Below are positions 31,500-40,645 of a DNA stretch of 64,000 nt, piece by piece. Source of the stretch: Streptomyces fructofermentans (GTDB lineage Bacteria > Actinomycetota > Actinomycetes > Streptomycetales > Streptomycetaceae). The stretch covers positions 160,722 to 224,721 of the forward strand of contig NZ_BMWD01000011.1 of the NCBI RefSeq assembly GCF_014651055.1. The letters are read 5' to 3'. The translations under genes and the position numbers were made by a program. The notes beneath the pieces are model-generated. The model did not search any database and was not told where the DNA came from. It saw nothing but the letters and a program-made list of their open reading frames with translations. How positions within the stretch are numbered: position 1 is the stretch's first letter; every line of letters begins with the position of its first letter.

Positions 31500-32159
31500 C
31501 TACTTCACCGTGCGCAGCCCCAGCGGGCCGGCGATCTCCTCCGCCATCACGCGGCCCGCCTCCTCCGCGAGGGCGTCCTCGCTGAGCTCCTGGTCCGTGT
31601 CCAGGCCGTCCAGCTCCTGCAGGGGCTGGTTCAGGCGGACATGGGCGACCAGGGACTGCAGGGCCCGCAGGGTCGCCGAGGCCGTGGAACCCCAGTTGGA
31701 GAAGTACGAGAACTGCCACCACCACATGGCTTCCGTGGTGCGGCCCGCGCGGTAGTGCGCCATGCCGTGCCGCAGGTCCGTGATGACGTCGGCCAGGTCG
31801 TCGGAGATACGGGCCGGGACAGGGGGCTTGCGGGGCTCGTACGGGTCGAAGACCTCGGAGTAGACGTCGACCGGGTCGAGCATCACGGCGAGGCGCTCGC
31901 GGAGTTCGTCCACGTCCGGCTCGGGTCCGAGGTCCGGCTCGTAGCGCTCGTCGGGCAGGATGTCCTCGTGCGCGCCCAGACGGCCGCCGGCCAGCAGGAG
32001 TTGGGACACTTCGAGGAGCAGGAAGGGAACGGCCGAGTCCGGCTCGTCGCCCTTCGCGACCTCGGTGACGGCTACGAGAAAGCTGCCGATCTGGTCCGCG
32101 ATCTGGACCGCGAAGTCGTCGGGGTCCTGCCCCCTCGCGTGCAGCGTGGCGTCAGACAT
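31500..32159 (-). CDS. DUF5063 domain protein
   Basis: This 219-aa cytoplasmic protein has an N-terminal helix bundle (FAVQIADQIGSFLVAVTEVAKG, PFLLLEVSQLLLAGGRLGAHED) and the characteristic DLADVITDLRHGMAHYRAGRTTEAMWWWQFSYFSNWGS segment in which Trp and His are dense. Function unknown. It lies 100 bp downstream of recR on the same strand and is probably co-transcribed with recR and ybaB. Confidence 0.85.
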   Translation of the reverse strand: MSDATLHARGQDPDDFAVQIADQIGSFLVAVTEVAKGDEPDSAVPFLLLEVSQLLLAGGRLGAHEDILPDERYEPDLGPEPDVDELRERLAVMLDPVDVYSEVFDPYEPRKPPVPARISDDLADVITDLRHGMAHYRAGRTTEAMWWWQFSYFSNWGSTASATLRALQSLVAHVRLNQPLQELDGLDTDQELSEDALAEEAGRVMAEEIAGPLGLRTVK

Positions 32160-32259
32160 CTAGAACCCGACCTTCCTCAAGAACTCCGTCACGGACGCGG
32201 AGTGCACATTCGGACATCCGACAGCCGCCTTCGTCCGAAGGCGCCCCGGAACGGTCCCG

Positions 32260-32859
32260 TCAGACATCGAGGAGTCGCCTCCCCTCGAAGGCCCGGCCCA
32301 GGGTGACCTCGTCGGCGTACTCGAGGTCCCCGCCGACCGGCAGCCCGCTGGCGAGGCGGGTGACCCGCAGCCCCATGGGCTTGATCATCCGGGCGAGGTA
32401 GGTGGCGGTGGCCTCGCCCTCCAGGTTGGGGTCCGTCGCCAGGATCAGCTCCGTGACCACGCCGTCCGCCAGGCGGGCCAGCAGCTCCCTTATGCGCAGG
32501 TCGTCCGGGCCGACGCCCTCGATCGGGCTGATCGCGCCGCCCAGGACGTGGTACTTGCCCCGGAACTCGCGGGTGCGCTCGACCGCGACCACGTCCTTGG
32601 GCTCCTCGACCACGCAGATGACCGAGAGGTCGCGGCGCGGGTCGCGGCAGATGTTGCACAGGTCCTCCTGCGCGACGTTGCCGCAGGTGGCGCAGAACCG
32701 GACCTTCGCCTTGACCTCCATGAGGCACTGCGCGAGCCGGCGCACGTCCGTCGGCTCGGCCTGCAGGATGTGGAAGGCGATCCGCTGCGCGCTCTTGGGA
32801 CCGACGCCGGGCAACCGCCCCAGTTCGTCGATGAGGTCCTGGACCACGCCTTCGTACAC
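32260..32859 (-). CDS. recR: Recombination mediator RecR
   Basis: This 199-aa protein has a helix-hairpin-helix (DELGRLPGVGPKSAQRIAFHIL), a four-Cys zinc finger (CATCGNVAQEDLCNIC, about 57-72) and a Toprim domain (ICVVEEPKDVVAVERT ... ILATDPNLEGEATATYLA). It acts with RecO/RecF to load RecA on gapped DNA. GTG 32859 is the start. It follows ybaB, the usual neighbour. Confidence 0.96.
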   Translation of the reverse strand: MYEGVVQDLIDELGRLPGVGPKSAQRIAFHILQAEPTDVRRLAQCLMEVKAKVRFCATCGNVAQEDLCNICRDPRRDLSVICVVEEPKDVVAVERTREFRGKYHVLGGAISPIEGVGPDDLRIRELLARLADGVVTELILATDPNLEGEATATYLARMIKPMGLRVTRLASGLPVGGDLEYADEVTLGRAFEGRRLLDV

Positions 32860-32974
32860 GGATTGCCTTCCTGTCCCTGCTCGTCGTGCTCGGTACGTAC
32901 CGTAGTCGCGCTTGCCTTCTTCGTACGTACGGTAGTTGGCGGCCGGCCTTCTTAGAAGGGACCGCCGGGTTGAC

Positions 32975-33313
32975 TTAGAACGGCAGGCCGGGGATGCCGC
33001 CGCCGAGCCCCTGGGTCAGCGGGCCGAGTTTCTGCTGCTGGAGCGTCTGCGCGTTCTCGTTGGCCGCCTGGACCGCCGCGACCACGAGGTCGGCGAGGGT
33101 CTCGGTGTCCTCCGGGTCGACGGCCTTCGGGTCGATGACCAGGCCGCGCAGCTCGCCGGAGCCCGTGACCGTCGCCCTCACCAGACCGCCTCCGGCCTGG
33201 CCCTCGACCTCCGTGCGCGCCAGTTCCTCCTGCGCGTTCGCGAGGTCCTGCTGCATCTTCTGGGCCTGCTGCAGCAACTGCTGCATGTTGGGCTGGCCAC
33301 CACCGGGAATCAC
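32975..33313 (-). CDS. YbaB/EbfC nucleoid-associated protein
   Basis: This 112-aa protein contains the family core MQQLLQQAQKMQQDLANAQE, VTVTGSGELRGLVIDP-like sequence (RATVTGSGELRGLVIDPKAV) and LADLVVAAVQAANENA. It forms DNA-binding dimers. GTG 33313 has aggag seven bases upstream. It is first in the ybaB-recR gene order and is divergent from the SLATT-like gene. Confidence 0.93.
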   Translation of the reverse strand: MIPGGGQPNMQQLLQQAQKMQQDLANAQEELARTEVEGQAGGGLVRATVTGSGELRGLVIDPKAVDPEDTETLADLVVAAVQAANENAQTLQQQKLGPLTQGLGGGIPGLPF

Positions 33314-33605
33314 GATCAGCTCCTGGTATCCGTACGGTCGTCGTACCGCTGGGTGTGCTGCTGTCTGTACGCCTGCCGGCGGAGTTTTCCGCCTTGGCAC
33401 GAGCCTACGTGGTCTACGGGGCCTACGCCCCGGCACTCTTTCGAGTGAGACAACAGGACGGCCTATACCTGATCAAGACCCACGTCCGAGCGGAAAACCC
33501 CTGAAACCGGGCCCATCGCCACCCATTGGGAGGTAATAAGGGTGCGGCGCACCAGCACCATGCGCCACACCATCGTCACGCAACGTCATAGGTAGGGAGC
33601 GTCGG

Positions 33606-34427
33606 GTGAGCCAGCCGGACATGCAGCCCGAGGGGTCGGCCCAGGACGGTCGGGACGACGCTGCACGGCCCGACGGCCCGCGTCCCGGCACTCCGTGGTC
33701 CGGCCGTTCGTGGTCCGGCCGTCCGGGGCCCGGCGGTCCCGGGCCCGAGGGCCCGTGGTCCGGCGATCTGCTGGGCAGGGCCTTCCCGCTCGGGGACTGG
33801 GGGGAGCCGGCCGAGCGGCTCCACGAGCTGTACCGGTGGGTGGAGGAAGGTGCGCTGAGCACGGCGTCCTGGTACCTCGCCGACCGGGTGTGGAAGCGGC
33901 GCGGGGCGCGCGCCCTGCGGACCGGGGCCGCCGTGGGCGCGCTCTCCGGGGCCGCGCTGCCGCTGCTGGATCTCGCCGGGGCGGTCCGCGGCGCCACCGC
34001 CTTGGGGTACCTGGCGCTGCTGATCGGCACCGCCTGTGTCGCGGGGGACCGTTTCTTCGGGGTGACGTCCGGCTGGATGCGGGACGTGGCCACCGCCCAG
34101 GCCGTGCAGCGGCGGCTCCAGGTCCTCCAGTTCGAGTGGGCCTCGGAGTGCGTGCGGGAGGTCCTGGGGCCCACCGAGGGGACCGCGGGTGAGGCGGCGG
34201 AGCGCTGCCTCGGGGTGCTGAGGCGGTTCTCCGAGGACGTCACGGAGCTGGTGCGGGCGGAGACGTCGGACTGGATGGTCGAGTTCCGGACCGGGTCCGC
34301 CCCGTCGGCCGTCCAGGCCGGGGCGTGCGGCGGGCCGCGCGGCGAGGCGGCCCCTCCGGGACGCCCCCCGCTGCCCCCGGGGACCCGGCCCAACATGCCC
34401 AGGCAGCGCCCGCCGGAGCCCCGTTAG
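33606..34427 (+). CDS. SLATT-domain-like two-helix membrane protein
   Basis: This 273-aa protein has a Pro/Gly-rich N-terminus with repeats of WSGRSWSGRPGPGGPG type. RLHELYRWVEEGALSTASWYLADRVWKRRGAR follows, then two adjacent membrane helices (ALRTGAAVGALSGAALPLLDLAG and TALGYLALLIGTACVAGDRFF, about 100-145) and a helical tail (AQAVQRRLQVLQFEWASE). This matches the SLATT layout, a family proposed as membrane effectors next to nucleotide-sensing genes. No such partner is next to it here. GTG 33606 is the start. Confidence 0.7.
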   Translation: MSQPDMQPEGSAQDGRDDAARPDGPRPGTPWSGRSWSGRPGPGGPGPEGPWSGDLLGRAFPLGDWGEPAERLHELYRWVEEGALSTASWYLADRVWKRRGARALRTGAAVGALSGAALPLLDLAGAVRGATALGYLALLIGTACVAGDRFFGVTSGWMRDVATAQAVQRRLQVLQFEWASECVREVLGPTEGTAGEAAERCLGVLRRFSEDVTELVRAETSDWMVEFRTGSAPSAVQAGACGGPRGEAAPPGRPPLPPGTRPNMPRQRPPEPR

Positions 34428-34637
34428 CGCAACGAGGGTCCGGGCGCCCGGCCGCACGTGCGGGCCGCGCGGCAAGGGCCCCCCGGTGCGGCCGCGCGGT
34501 ACGGGCCGGCCGGTCGTGGCCCGTCGCGTGGCCGGGCCCGCTGCGCCTAGGCACCGGACACCGGACACCGGCGCGACCGTGCTCGGCACCCGGTCGGCGG
34601 AGGCGGGTGCCGGACCGCCGGACCGCCGGGTGACCGG

Positions 34638-34699
34638 ACGCCCCGGCCGTGGGCTCCGGGGGCCGTCGACACGGCGCTCGGAGTCCACGGCCGGGGCGT
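34638..34699. terminator. Long hairpin between SLATT-like and kinase genes, 21-bp stem
   Basis: Arms 34638-34658 and 34679-34699 pair over 21 bp with one G:T wobble and a 20-nt loop. It sits in the 309-bp space between the convergent SLATT-like gene (stop 34427) and kinase gene (stop 34737); the rest of that space holds GC-rich sequence with three caccgga copies and no ORF. Confidence 0.82.
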
Positions 34700-34736
34700 C
34701 CACGGCCGGTGCGGGCCGTACCGGTGGCGCGCGGTC

Positions 34737-36875
34737 TCAGCCCTGCTTCGTGTACGTGAGTTCGCCGTCCGTGCCGATGACCCGGCGCATGCGCCCGTCC
34801 GGGAGGAGGGTCAGCTCCGAGGCCTTGCCGGGGGTGCACGAACTGGCCGGCTCCCCGACGACGACCTGGGAGGGTCCGACGCGCAACGGCCCGCCGTCGT
34901 CCGGGGCCTCGGCCAGTTCCGCCCGGAACACGCAGTGGTACGTGCCGCCGTCCGCCGTGAGCGACAGCACCGCGTCGCCGACCTCGCCCTGCCGGATGGT
35001 GAGCCGGCGGGTGTTGTGCCCGGTGTCGTTGTCGATGGACGCGTTCCAGGTGCCCAGGTACGCGGCGGGTACGGCGCCGTCCTGCGGCGGCGCCTCCTGC
35101 CGCGTGGTCGGCGGCAGGGTCGTGGGCTCCTCCGTGGCCGGGCCCGGTGTCGTCGGCGCGCCCGTCGTCGGGGACGGGCTCACCTCACCGCCCGCGCGCT
35201 CGTCCGCGCCGTCCTTCATCAGCGCGTACACGGACGCGCCCGCGCCCAGCGCGACGACCAGCGCCACCGCGACCAGCACGGCGGTGGACCGGCCGCCCCG
35301 GCGCGGCGGTTCGGGCTGCGGGGCTCCCGGACCGTAGGGGGGCGTGGGTCCGTACGGCGGCGTGGGTCCGTACGGGGGCGTCGGGCCGTAGGGAGGCGTC
35401 GAGCCCGGGGCGGGCGCGTACCCGCCCGGGGCAGCGGACCACGCGCCGGGCTGCTGGGGCGGGTAGCCGTAGGCGCCGGGCAGCGGGTGCTGCTGCGGGT
35501 GGCCGTACGCCGGGTGCGCCGGCGCCGGACCGCGCACCGCGGCGGGTCCCGCCGGCGGGGTGGGCGCGGGGGTGGGCGGCGCGCCCGTGATCATCGTCGG
35601 CAGGTGGTCGAGCGAGGCGCCCCCCGGAGTGCCCGGCGGGGGCGGCGTACCGCCGTCGGGCGCGGGGGCGTGCTCGGGCGTCGCCTCGGGGACGGGGTTC
35701 GCCGTGGTCGGCGTGGCCACGACGGGCCCCGGCGGATCGACGGGGGCGGTGCCGCCCGGATGGTCCTCGGCCCCACCGCCCTCCGGGGCGGCGGGTACGG
35801 CCGGGACGGCGGGCGCAGCCGGCGCGTCCCCCGCAGCCCCTGCGACCCCGGCGGCCGGCGGACCGGCGACGGCCGGGGATCCGGGCAGGGCCGGCGGAAC
35901 GGGTACGGCCTGCGGACCGGCGGCACTCGCGGGCGCCGCGCCCGGTTCCGCCTCCTCCGGGTCCTCCGTGTCGAGCAGCCGGACGGCGTGCCGTCCGAGC
36001 TGGGCCACCAGCATCCCGGGCAGCCAGGGGTCGCGGCTGCGGCCGTCCACGACGGTGTCCTCGGCGCCCGTGCGCTCCAGCACGTCGTCGAGGCCCGGGC
36101 GGGCTTCCGGGTCCTTGCGCAGGCACTGCCGCACGAGGTCGTACAGGCCCTCCGGGAGCGCCGACAGGTCGGGCTCCTCCTGGGCGACCCGGAACATCAG
36201 GGCGTGCACGCCGCTGTTGGCGGTGCCGAAGGGAAGGGCGCCAGTGGCCGCGTACGCGAGGACCGAGCCCAGGCAGAAGACGTCGCAGGCGGGCGTGATG
36301 CGTTCGCCGCGCACCTGCTCGGGGGCCATGAAACCGGGCGAGCCGACGAGCGCGCCGGTGCGGGTGAGACCGCCGTCGGTCACCGTCTCCAGGGCCCGGG
36401 CTATGCCGAAGTCGATGACGCGCGGGCCGTCGATGGTGACGAGGATGTTCGACGGCTTGAGGTCGCGGTGGATCAGACCGGCCTCGTGGATGTCCTTGAG
36501 CGCGTGGGCGAGACCGGCCGCGAGGATGCGTACGGAACGCTCGGGGAGCGCGCCGTGGTCGTGCCCGACGACCGTCTGGAGCGTGGGTCCGGCCACATAG
36601 CCCGTGGCGACCCAGGGGACGGCGGCCTCGGTGTCCGCGTCCAGTACGGGTGCCGTCCAGTGGCCGCCGACGCGTCCGGCCGCCTGCACCTCCTGGCGGA
36701 ACCGGGCGCGGAACTCGTCCTGTTCGGCGAGTTCCCGGCGCACCAGCTTCACGGCGACGGTCCGTCCCCGGTCGGATCGCGCCAGGTACACCTGCCCCAT
36801 GCCCCCCGCACCGAGCCGTGCCAGCAGTCGATAAGCGCCGATCCGCTGCGGATCGGCAGGACCGAGCTTCTCCAT
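34737..36875 (-). CDS. Transmembrane Ser/Thr protein kinase (PknB-like)
   Basis: This 712-aa protein has a complete Hanks kinase domain at residues 14-270: glycine loop LGAGGMGQVYLA, catalytic HRDLKPSNILV, DFGIAR and MAPEQ. A long Pro/Ala-rich linker contains PPYGPT repeated four times. One membrane helix follows (AVLVAVALVVALGAGASVYAL, about 528-548), then an outside domain with YLGTWNASIDNDTG and RLTIRQGEVGDAVLSLTADGG. The latter resembles domains that sense wall or small ligands, but its ligand is unknown. ATG 36875 has gagggg upstream. Confidence 0.93.
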   Translation of the reverse strand: MEKLGPADPQRIGAYRLLARLGAGGMGQVYLARSDRGRTVAVKLVRRELAEQDEFRARFRQEVQAAGRVGGHWTAPVLDADTEAAVPWVATGYVAGPTLQTVVGHDHGALPERSVRILAAGLAHALKDIHEAGLIHRDLKPSNILVTIDGPRVIDFGIARALETVTDGGLTRTGALVGSPGFMAPEQVRGERITPACDVFCLGSVLAYAATGALPFGTANSGVHALMFRVAQEEPDLSALPEGLYDLVRQCLRKDPEARPGLDDVLERTGAEDTVVDGRSRDPWLPGMLVAQLGRHAVRLLDTEDPEEAEPGAAPASAAGPQAVPVPPALPGSPAVAGPPAAGVAGAAGDAPAAPAVPAVPAAPEGGGAEDHPGGTAPVDPPGPVVATPTTANPVPEATPEHAPAPDGGTPPPPGTPGGASLDHLPTMITGAPPTPAPTPPAGPAAVRGPAPAHPAYGHPQQHPLPGAYGYPPQQPGAWSAAPGGYAPAPGSTPPYGPTPPYGPTPPYGPTPPYGPGAPQPEPPRRGGRSTAVLVAVALVVALGAGASVYALMKDGADERAGGEVSPSPTTGAPTTPGPATEEPTTLPPTTRQEAPPQDGAVPAAYLGTWNASIDNDTGHNTRRLTIRQGEVGDAVLSLTADGGTYHCVFRAELAEAPDDGGPLRVGPSQVVVGEPASSCTPGKASELTLLPDGRMRRVIGTDGELTYTKQG

Positions 36876-37096
36876 CGGTTGCCGCCCCTCCCCCGTACGT
36901 GTGCGACAGCCCGAGGATAGTGCGGAGGGGCACGGAGCAGGCCGCAGGTGGTGTCTACGGTTCCGTAACAGCAGGTCCGGCGCCCCGCGGCCGGCCCCGG
37001 ACGCTGCCGGCACCGGCCGCGCGCCGCTCCCCGAGCCGCTCCCCGAGCCCTCCCGCGACCGCCCGCCGCACCGGGCCGGAGCCGCCCGGCGCGGCC

Positions 37097-37573
37097 TCAC
37101 CGGCCCGTCTGCGGCTCCTGTTCGCGGCCTGGCTCGGTGAGTGTCTCCATCACGTCGGCCAGCCGCTCCAGCACCCGGACCGTCTCGGCGAACTCCCGGT
37201 CGCCGAGGGCCAGCGCGAGCCGGTCCGCGAAGGCCGAGTGCCCCGGGCCGATCCGCTCGACGGCCGCGCGGCCGTCGGGTGTCGGACGCAGCAGTTTCGC
37301 GCGGCGGTGGGCGGGGTTGGGCACGTACTCGGCCAGCCCGCGCGTGACGAGCAGGTCGGCGATCCGCTGCACGCTCTGCCGGGTGATGCCCATGGCCCGG
37401 GCGATCCCCGAGACGGACAGCGGCTCCCGCAGCACCGCTCCGAGCACCTGCCACCAGGCGGCGGTGAGGCCGGCGGGCGCGGCCAGTTCCTCGGCCACGC
37501 CGAGGAACCGGCCGTTCAGCCGGAAGACACCGAGGGCGGTGCGGCTGAACAGTGCCTGGCGTTCCCCGCTCAC
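37097..37573 (-). CDS. MarR family transcriptional regulator
   Basis: This 158-aa regulator has a winged helix with LTAAWWQVLGAVLREPLSVSGIARAMGITRQSVQRIADLLVTRGL and the wing VPNPAHRRAKLLRPTPDG. GTG 37573 overlaps the stop of the DJ-1/PfpI gene (GTGA), so the two are translated together. Palindromes upstream of the operon (38215-38289) are candidate binding sites. Confidence 0.9.
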   Translation of the reverse strand: MSGERQALFSRTALGVFRLNGRFLGVAEELAAPAGLTAAWWQVLGAVLREPLSVSGIARAMGITRQSVQRIADLLVTRGLAEYVPNPAHRRAKLLRPTPDGRAAVERIGPGHSAFADRLALALGDREFAETVRVLERLADVMETLTEPGREQEPQTGR

Positions 37574-38172
37574 TGCCCGGCCGCCTCGAGGACCGCGTAC
37601 GCCTCGGGGTCCGAGTCGTGGAACAGCCGGTACCAGGCGTCGAGGACCTGCCCCTCGTAGACCCCGAGCAGTCCGAAGACCTCCCGGGCGAACGCCACCG
37701 GCTCGGTCGGGCCGGCCGTGACCAGCTTTCCGTCGGTCACCGCGTCGGCGTCCACGTACCGCTCGCCGCCGCCGTATCCGGTGGCCGCCAGGTAGAAGGA
37801 GACGGCACTCGTGTGGGCCCGGTCGTCGAGCAGCCCCTCGCGGGCGAGGCCGGCCGTGCCGCCGCAGATCGCGGCGACCGGCACGTCCGCCGCGAGGAAC
37901 TCCCGCGCCTTGCGGGCGAAGGGGGCCAGTTCCGTGCCGGTGTCCCACAGGTCCGCGCCCGGCAGGATCAGCAGCGCGGCGTCCTCGGGGCGTACGTCGT
38001 CGAGCGCGATGTCGGGCCTGACCGTCAGCCCGCCGATGGAGGTGACCGGGTCGAGCGAGGGCCCGACCGTGCGGATCTCGTAGCCGGCCCGCGCGAGGTA
38101 CGCGGTCGTGTGTCCGGTCTCCCAGTCGGCCAGCGTGTTGTAGACGGCCAGGTACACGGGCTTGCGGGTCAT
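37570..38172 (-). CDS. DJ-1/PfpI family protein (GATase1-like)
   Basis: This 200-aa protein has YLAVYNTLADWETGH, PDIALDDVRPEDAALLILPG and the nucleophile elbow AAICGGTAGLAREGLL (Cys near residue 99). Members of this type 1 glutamine amidotransferase-like fold include glyoxalases, proteases and thiol-stress proteins; the substrate here is unknown. It is first in a two-gene operon with a MarR regulator and divergent from the aminotransferase gene. Confidence 0.88.
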   Translation of the reverse strand: MTRKPVYLAVYNTLADWETGHTTAYLARAGYEIRTVGPSLDPVTSIGGLTVRPDIALDDVRPEDAALLILPGADLWDTGTELAPFARKAREFLAADVPVAAICGGTAGLAREGLLDDRAHTSAVSFYLAATGYGGGERYVDADAVTDGKLVTAGPTEPVAFAREVFGLLGVYEGQVLDAWYRLFHDSDPEAYAVLEAAGQ

Positions 38173-38214
38173 GGCTCCTCCTGGGTGCTGCTCCGAAGTG
38201 CTTATGTAAGCATG

Positions 38215-38229
38215 CTGTCATTTCGACAG
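38215..38229. promoter_or_regulatory. Palindrome CTGTC-n5-GACAG upstream of PfpI-MarR operon
   Basis: A perfect 5-bp inverted repeat with 5-bp spacer lies 43 bp upstream of the PfpI start. atgctgtca is directly repeated at 38212 and 38230. This is a candidate MarR operator. Confidence 0.5.
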
Positions 38230-38270
38230 GATGCTGTCAACTGTTGCCGTGGATCGGAACCGCCGTCCAC

Positions 38271-38289
38271 ACGCGACAACCTGTCGCGT
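38271..38289. promoter_or_regulatory. Palindrome ACGCGACA-ACC-TGTCGCGT
   Basis: A perfect 8-bp inverted repeat with 3-bp spacer lies 67 bp before the aminotransferase ATG, in the divergent promoter region. It shares the TGTC/GACA core with the palindrome at 38215. Confidence 0.6.
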
Positions 38290-38355
38290 TCGCGCCCGCA
38301 CCGCAGACAGGACGCCGATGTCGTACGCCCGCCCCCGACATCTACGCTCGGCCCC

Positions 38356-39711
38356 ATGACCCCTCAGCCCGACCCTCAGGCCGGCGCCGCCGTGAAGGCG
38401 GCCGACCGCGCCCATGTGTTCCACTCCTGGTCCGCGCAGGAACTCATCGACCCGCTCGCCGTCGCCGGTGCCGAGGGGTCCTACTTCTGGGACTACGAAG
38501 GCAAGCGGTATCTGGACTTCACCAGCGGGCTCGTCTTCACCAACATCGGCTACCAGCACCCGAAGGTCGTCACGGCGATCCAGGAGCAGGCCGCGACCCT
38601 GACCACGTTCGCGCCCGCCTTCGCCGTGGAGGCCCGCTCCGAGGCGGCCCGGCTGATAGCCGAGCGGACCCCGGGCGACCTCGACAAGATCTTCTTCACC
38701 AACGGCGGCGCCGAGGCGATCGAGAACGCCACCCGGATGGCCCGGCTGCACACCGGCCGCCCGAAGGTGCTGAGCGCCTACCGCTCGTACCACGGCGCCA
38801 CCAGCACCGCGATCAACATGACCGGCGACCCGCGCCGCTGGCCCAACGACAGCGGGTCCGCCGGCGTCGTGCGCTTCTGGGCGCCCTTCCTCTACCGCTC
38901 CCCGTTCCACGCGTCGACCGAGCAGGAGGAGTGCGAGCGCGCGCTCCAGCACCTCGCCGACACCATCGCCTTCGAGGGCCCGGCGACCATCGCGGCGGTC
39001 GTGCTGGAGACGATCCCCGGCACGGCCGGGATCATGGTCCCGCCGCCCGGCTACCTGGAGGGCGTACGGGCGCTGTGCGACCAGTACGGCATCCTCTTCG
39101 TCCTCGACGAGGTGATGGCGGGCTTCGGCCGGACGGGCGCCTGGTTCGCCGCCGACCACACGGGTGTCGTGCCCGACCTGATGACCTTCGCGAAGGGCGT
39201 CAACTCCGGTTACGTGCCGCTCGGCGGTGTCGCCATCTCCGGCGCCGTCGCGGAGACCTTCGCGCGCCGCCCCTACCCCGGCGGCCTCACCTACTCCGGG
39301 CACCCGCTGGCCTGCGCCGCGGCCGTCGCCACCATCAACGTGATGGAGGAGGAGGGGATCGTCGGCCAGGCCGCCCGCATCGGCGAGACCGTCCTCGGCC
39401 CGGGCCTGCGCGAACTCGCCGACCGGCACCCGAGCATCGGGGAGGTGCGGGGCACCGGCGTGTTCTGGGCGCTGGAGCTCGTACGGAACAGGGAGACCCG
39501 CGAGCCGCTGGTGCCGTACAACGCCTCCGGCGAGGCCAACGCGCCCATGGCGGCCTTCGCCGCCGCGGCGAAGGCCCGCGGCCTGTGGCCCTTCGTCAAC
39601 ATGAACCGCACCCACGTCGTGCCGCCGTGCAACATCACGGAGGCCGAGGCCAAGGAGGGCCTGGCCGCGCTCGACGAGGCACTCTCCGTGGCGGACGAGC
39701 ACACGGTGTAG
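38356..39711 (+). CDS. Class III PLP-dependent aminotransferase
   Basis: This 451-aa enzyme carries GSYFWDYEGKRYLDFTSGLV, FFTNGGAEAIENATRMAR, LDEVMAGFGRTG and the PLP lysine in TFAKGVNSGYVPLGG (Lys near residue 281). It is annotated in relatives as aspartate aminotransferase family or omega-aminotransferase; the amino donor cannot be told. ATG 38356 follows a -10-like tctacgct without a ribosome binding site, suggesting a leaderless message. A GntR regulator follows on the same strand. Confidence 0.9.
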   Translation: MTPQPDPQAGAAVKAADRAHVFHSWSAQELIDPLAVAGAEGSYFWDYEGKRYLDFTSGLVFTNIGYQHPKVVTAIQEQAATLTTFAPAFAVEARSEAARLIAERTPGDLDKIFFTNGGAEAIENATRMARLHTGRPKVLSAYRSYHGATSTAINMTGDPRRWPNDSGSAGVVRFWAPFLYRSPFHASTEQEECERALQHLADTIAFEGPATIAAVVLETIPGTAGIMVPPPGYLEGVRALCDQYGILFVLDEVMAGFGRTGAWFAADHTGVVPDLMTFAKGVNSGYVPLGGVAISGAVAETFARRPYPGGLTYSGHPLACAAAVATINVMEEEGIVGQAARIGETVLGPGLRELADRHPSIGEVRGTGVFWALELVRNRETREPLVPYNASGEANAPMAAFAAAAKARGLWPFVNMNRTHVVPPCNITEAEAKEGLAALDEALSVADEHTV

Positions 39712-39723
39712 TACAGCCGGTCA

Positions 39724-39756
39724 CGGAGGGTGCCGAATCCGGTGCGGCACCCTCCG
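39724..39756 (+). terminator. Terminator after aminotransferase gene
   Basis: CGGAGGGTGCCG and CGGCACCCTCCG form a perfect 12-bp stem with a 9-nt loop, 12 bp after the stop codon. Confidence 0.85.
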
Positions 39757-39861
39757 GAAATGCGGTCAATTCCCGACCGGTTGCCCCGACGTCGAACGCG
39801 TAAGGTGACTGGCCCGTAGACATGGGCGAGCACTTACCCGATCGGGGGAGGGAACAGGACG

Positions 39862-40593
39862 ATGGCCGGCACCGGCAGCGGCTATGGCGCCGTCACGCGC
39901 AGCACCCTGCGGCAGCAGATCGCGGACGCGCTCCGCGACGAAGTGCTGGCCGGCCGCCTCCTGCCGGGTCAGGAGTTCACGGTCAAGGAGATCGCCGAGC
40001 AGTACGGGGTCTCCGCGACCCCGGTCCGCGAGGCCCTCGTCGACCTCTCGGCACAGGGCCTCCTCGACGCGGACCAGCACCGGGGCTTCCGCGTCCACGA
40101 GTACTCGCTGAACGACTACAGGGGCATGATCGAGGCCCGCAGCCTGGTCACGGAGAGCATCTTCCACGGCCTGCTGGACGAGACCGCGTCCACCACCCGG
40201 GGCGCCCGCGCCGCGCTCGCCACCCGTGCCGACGACCCGCGCACCGGCGCCGCGCTCGCCGCGGTGCGCCGCCGCGGCGAGGAGGCCCAGCGGGCCGCCG
40301 CCGCGGGCGACCTCAACATCCTGATCGGCTACGACCTGCGTTTCTGGCGCGAACTCAGCGGGCTCTTCGGCAATCCGTACCTCGCCGACTTCCTGCACCG
40401 ACTGCGCGTGCAGTCCTGGGTGTGCGCGGTCCAGCACCTGCGTCGGATCGACGATCTGCGCGGTCAGCTCTGGGCCGAGCACACCGGGCTCGTGGACGCC
40501 CTGGCGGAGCGGGACGCCCCGGCCGCGCACGCGATCGTCACCGCGTACAACGCGCACTCGCTGGCGTTGATCGAGCGGCTCGCCGCGGGCTGA
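39862..40593 (+). CDS. GntR (FadR-type) transcriptional regulator
   Basis: This 243-aa protein has an N-terminal winged helix (LRQQIADALRDEVLAGRLLPGQEFTVKEIAEQYGVSATPVREALVDLSAQGLL, about 14-66) and a C-terminal all-helical FCD-type domain. That domain contains EARSLVTESIFHGLLDE and AVQHLRRIDDLRGQLWAEHTGLVDALAERD, where the His residues could bind metal and ligand. ATG 39862 has gggagggaacagg upstream. It may control the preceding aminotransferase gene, though a terminator separates them. Confidence 0.9.
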   Translation: MAGTGSGYGAVTRSTLRQQIADALRDEVLAGRLLPGQEFTVKEIAEQYGVSATPVREALVDLSAQGLLDADQHRGFRVHEYSLNDYRGMIEARSLVTESIFHGLLDETASTTRGARAALATRADDPRTGAALAAVRRRGEEAQRAAAAGDLNILIGYDLRFWRELSGLFGNPYLADFLHRLRVQSWVCAVQHLRRIDDLRGQLWAEHTGLVDALAERDAPAAHAIVTAYNAHSLALIERLAAG

Positions 40594-40645
40594 CGGGCCC
40601 CGGGGCCTGCGGGCCCTGGCGGGGACCTGGCGCGGTTCGTCGGGT

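Noticed and set aside
34428..34637. Possible small gene between the SLATT-like and kinase genes
   Set aside because: Only GC-rich open frames of Arg/Pro composition; the region carries a terminator hairpin and short repeats.
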